37,500 nucleotides of DNA from Monoplex corrugatus (taxonomy: Eukaryota; Mollusca; Gastropoda; Littorinimorpha; Ranellidae): NCBI GenBank assembly GCA_030674185.1, contig CM060305.1, positions 172,641,758 to 172,679,257 on the forward strand, given 5' to 3'. The number at the start of each line of letters is the position of its first letter. Position 1 is the first letter of the stretch. Shown piece by piece: positions 34,376 through 37,500 of this stretch. The notes beneath the pieces were generated by a model. It was not told the DNA's origin. It saw only the letters and a program-made list of their open reading frames with translations, and ran no database searches. The translations under genes and the position numbers were made by a program.

Positions 34376-34930
34376 TATACGGCGCCAAATCTTAATATAT
34401 AAATGAATGAAAGCATGCACTGTGCTCATTGACCAAAACTTTACTAATAATGACAAGAACTCCAAGGGTACAAAACACGCACAACCCAGGAGGGACAGGA
34501 CAGGACAGGAGTGGAGTAGGTCAAAAGGATGGAAACGCAGAGGGGAAAATCATTGCTGGACACAAAGACATGTCTTCAAAGCACACTTGAAGGGAGACAG
34601 TATGTGACAGTCGAATAGACAGAAGCTCGCTCCACATGTAAGGACGAGACTTAAAAGAAACACAAAACAAACAACAACAAAAACAACAAAAAAGCGGCCA
34701 CCGATTGTGGAACACCTGTCTCGAGGAATCTGTGAACAACTTGTTTCAGAATCGGAACGGAGAGGTCGGGATGGGGGTGTATGATTGGAGATGGTCACAA
34801 AGATAAACAGGCTTGGGACCATTAATACATTTGTAGCATAATGCATTGATGCTGTATGTAATTCTCTGAAATAACAGGCAACCAGTGGAGAAAATGAAGC
34901 AAGGGAATGGTATGATCACGCCTCTTTTTT
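34376..34930 (-). mobile_element. L2-like LINE C-terminal remnant (third family)
   Basis: The minus strand encodes DHTIPLLHFLHWLPV, then PPSRPLRSDSE, and finally SPFKCALKTCLC, the ordered C-terminal motifs of CR1/L2 LINEs, in shifted frames. A T/G-rich stretch (34655-34690) interrupts the part before WSELLSIRLS. The 3' end reads ggcgccgtataaatgtcatt, analogous to gcgctatataaata in the other families. Confidence 0.7.
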
Positions 34931-34934
34931 TTCA

Positions 34935-35190
34935 CGGAGGACATGGTCGTTCTAGTTAGGAGGGGAGAAAACTCCCTGCTCCACCAGGAATTAGACTTTT
35001 CGTGACACCTTCTTCCTAGCTGGGAGGGGAGACACAACCCCTTATTTCACAAGAAATTTGACTTTTCATGACACTGAAGTGGTTCCTAACTGGAAAGGGA
35101 GAAAACCCCTTGTTTCACTGGGAATTGGACTTTTCACGAGAGGTACTTCCTAACTGGGAGGGGGGAAAACCGCTTGTTCCACAAGGAATC
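34935..35190 (-). repeat. 64-70 bp monomers, about four copies
   Basis: Minus-strand monomer: gaaaagtc.aattcc, aacaaggggttttctcccct, cccagctaggaag. Spacing 64, 70 and 64 bp at 34955, 35019, 35089 and 35153. Confidence 0.75.
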
Positions 35191-35226
35191 AAACCCGTGA
35201 GTCCTGGCATCTAGTTGAGTGCTTAA
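35176..35226 (-). mobile_element. tRNA-like head adjoining the monomer array
   Basis: The minus strand reads ggttaagcactcaactagat, gccaggactc and acgggtttgattcc (B-box-like). Its 3' side runs directly into the monomers at 35190-34935; its 5' side overlaps the TTAA element boundary. Confidence 0.4.
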
Positions 35227-35398
35227 CCCTTTAACTCCCGCACCCTATCCACCACCACTGCAAAAACTTAACCCTTTGACTCCCTCACCAGGAAGCTGGT
35301 GGATAGGGTGAGGGCGTCAAAGGGTCAAGTTTTTGCTTTGATAGCATAGTTGACAATGCAGGAAGCTGGTGGACAGGTATGGGAGTCAAAAGGTTAAG
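35223..35398. mobile_element. TTAA-bounded inverted-repeat element (MITE-like)
   Basis: Left end ttaaccctttaactcccgca and ccctatccacca; the right end, read on the minus strand, is ttaaccttttgactcccata and cctgtccaccagc. A second inverted pair sits inside (35265-35293 against 35300-35335). TTAA plus CCCTTT-type termini fit piggyBac-derived MITEs. No coding sequence. Confidence 0.55.
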
Positions 35399-35861
35399 TT
35401 AAACCAGTAAGCCACCTCTCGATCAGGGTCAGGGTGACCAGGTCAAGGTGTTCTTAAATACAACAATTAATGGTCAGTTGGCACCTTAGAGGAAACTCTG
35501 AGACTGTAGCCTTTTGTCCCCCTGAAGTCAGTCAACCTTGTGCGAGTGTCATTGACACTGAGCTCTAAAAAAACCATTTCACTGATAGATCCATGGCCAC
35601 TAACCATGACACTGATCCGGCCTTGGTCAAAACTGTGGCGGCTGAAGCAGTGTGCCTGATACCTTACATGTATGCTCCACCCTGAGTGACGAGAGTTGAG
35701 AGGTCAGTGCCAGTGTCGTTGTCTATGTTCTGTCTATCTCAATATCAGATGGAGAGGATTAGCGTGGATTTGACCATGTACTGACGCCCCTCCGGAGATT
35801 GCCACGGTAGATAAGCAGCCATCACGTGGCAGCATGGAGTAATTAACCTGATTACTCCCCG

Positions 35862-35925
35862 TTGGCTTAGCTGGATAGAGCACTGTGGTTATAATGCAAA
35901 GGGTTGTGGGTTGGACCTATGGGCA
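35862..35925 (+). mobile_element. tRNA-like SINE head / pseudo-tRNA
   Basis: gttggcttagctggatagag (A box), ttataatgcaaag (resembles a tRNA-Ile(UAU) anticodon arm) and ggttgtgggttggacc (B box with one mismatch). The anticodon stem and acceptor stem do not close properly, so not a functional tRNA. 35400-35860 otherwise lacks recognised features. Confidence 0.55.
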
Positions 35926-36799
35926 GATAATCATTTGTTCACCCTTGTTCAGGAGGTTCTTTTCTTTAAAATGTAGACATGACAATATCAAAATATGCAA
36001 CAATGATTCAATGTTCAATGTACAATTATATATATATATATGGAATGAATAATATATATCACATGTGGAGTAGTCTTAATTTTTTTTTTAAATTGCGATG
36101 GGTGATTTTTTTTTTACATATATACACATAATGATACAGATCGATTTTATTTCGTCATAGCACATACACAATATTCTTCACATATTGACATCAGTTCAGT
36201 CAAAACCAGTGTGGGAATGTTCGGCCCAAACCGGCTTCTATCCAGAGTTGAGTGTATCAAGAGCTCACTGGGAAGACAGAGACTACACAGTCGAGTCTCA
36301 GCCACTTCACAGATACATCACTGAAAGAGTTGCTTAGATTTTCTGATGAACACCGCAGAGGTCTGTATCTCTCGGGCCTGGACGACACCAGTCTTCTGTG
36401 GTCATTAAGGTGACTCAGAAAATGGGACAGAAACAAAAGGTGAGCACAAACATTACTGACCAAATGTGATAATCATTACAACAACAAAAAATAACTGCAA
36501 CATATAAACCCCCCAGTATCTATCAATTATCGATTCACTTAGTTAGTCATTACTTTCCTTTTGATGCATCAACACAACAAATAATAAAAGCTTTTTCCTT
36601 TTTCAAGAGGACAGTGATAGCATGTGTAAACATTCATCATCTTAGTTTTATCCCTACTTCTCTGAATATTTATCAAATACTCATAGCTTTCAAAATACAC
36701 TATCTATAGAAAATGTATTGCACAAAAGCAAACATTTGGTATGTTTTGTATAGATAATGGCTACCTAGCTGAACCTGTCTCTCAGTGACAAAAAAGCCA
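35926..36799. other. Intergenic, no recognised gene
   Basis: AT-rich, with a short TA run at 36030-36041. Open frames are short and without recognisable motifs. Confidence 0.6.
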
Positions 36800-36842
36800 C
36801 TTACTGCGTAGCTTTCATCGGCGATCCGGCCGACTTCTTCAG
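36800..36842 (-). ncRNA. Degenerate hammerhead-like motif
   Basis: The minus strand has CTGAAGA (36842-36836), a 5-bp stem (TCGGC/GCCGA), then GAAAGCTACG, the same layout as 20231-20269. The 10.1-11.1 pair and stem III are imperfect and no proper UH site follows, so likely a decayed relative. Confidence 0.35.
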
Positions 36843-36849
36843 CGCAACT

Positions 36850-37390
36850 CCTGGGTTGAGAACTGGCTTCAGTGCGCGCCGCCGTGAGTACACCGATGGC
36901 AGGTAGGCTATATTGTAATGAAATGTGTATCTGTATATGAACTATTGGAAAAGAGGGAATAGACTAAAACACAACCAGCCCCTTTGTACAATGTTTTGTA
37001 TAGGTCCTATACTATAAACTAAAAACGTGATGGACATAGACTTAGCTGATTCTAGTCTTTGAAAATAACGTTATAGATAGAAAACGACTGGACAAGACTT
37101 AGCATTTCAAAAATGTCAGTAGAAGTGTGCTCTCTGCTGCGAAAGGTATTGGACAAAGACTTGGATTTGGATCAAATTCTAAGCTAACAGAAGCATTGTG
37201 GATGGGTCTCACGGCGATAAGTGACTTGCTCACCACACACAGGAAACCATTTCCTGCGACCCGTTCCTTTCATTACAAACTTGTCTTGCTGGTGGTTTGA
37301 TGTGTGCGTGCGGGTGTACGACTACCTCCCTTCCGTTGCTACACAATTACCTCCCTTCCATCATTGCACTTCTCGCCAATCCTTTCCTAT
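36850..37390. other. Intergenic, no recognised gene
   Basis: No repeats, exons or RNA genes recognised before the terminal CTGT microsatellite. Confidence 0.6.
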
Positions 37391-37500
37391 CTTTCTCTCT
37401 GTCTGTCCGTCTGTCTGTCTGTCTCTGTCTCTGTCTGTCTGCCAGTCAGCCTGTCTGTCTGTCACTCTATCTTTGTCCCTGTCTGTCAGTCTGTCTCTGT
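37391..37500. repeat. CTGT microsatellite, runs off the window
   Basis: Imperfect ctgt/ctct repeats continuing to the last base. Confidence 0.9.

Noticed and set aside
35862..35925. A functional tRNA-Ile gene
   Set aside because: Anticodon stem and acceptor stem do not pair correctly; better as SINE or pseudo-tRNA.

Overview
This is a eukaryotic, metazoan window. It has GT-AG introns, several non-LTR retrotransposon lineages, tRNA-like SINE fragments and very many tandem repeats. The repeat load, the LINE types and the host gene suggest a marine invertebrate, most likely a mollusc; that assignment is inference, since no species-diagnostic gene is present.

Host gene (1213-8104, + strand): the only convincing single-copy gene is the 3' part of an organic solute transporter alpha-like gene (OST-alpha, SLC51A family). 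Four coding exons (1213-1337, 3893-4004, 6700-6952, 7977-8104) join with matching phases into 618 nt, 205 codons plus a TAA stop. Upstream exons lie outside the window. The introns are packed with minisatellites (52, 41/53, 83, 34 and 44 bp units), microsatellites, an RTE-type LINE 3' end and a tRNA-like SINE piece.

8105-13212: a short 3' flank, then about 4.8 kb of a 22-bp minisatellite with internal segmental duplication. 13213-19120: two L1/Tx1-like LINE copies lying tail to tail. The larger, on the minus strand, is split by a 5'-truncated CR1/L2-like LINE inserted in its reverse transcriptase region. 19375-22560: compound microsatellites, a 36-bp minisatellite, a hammerhead-ribozyme-like motif, a third copy of the CR1/L2-like 3' end and another RTE-type 3' end. 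22565-27418: a 77-bp satellite array split by a different CR1/L2-like LINE. 27711-30400: a 17-bp array, a decayed LINE ORF1, and a degenerate ~133-bp repeat. 30400-37500: mostly intergenic, with a 21-bp array, the most complete CR1/L2-like RT copy (minus), another L2-like 3' end with a trinucleotide tail, box-B-containing monomers, a TTAA-bounded inverted-repeat element, another tRNA-like head and a degenerate hammerhead-like motif.

No CRISPR, operon or prokaryotic signal was seen. The notable biology is in the repeats: LINEs that appear to insert without target-site duplication, LINE tails associated with microsatellites, a TTAA element end resembling an intronic minisatellite unit, and a repeat array that presents serial splice-acceptor-like sites next to a real exon.
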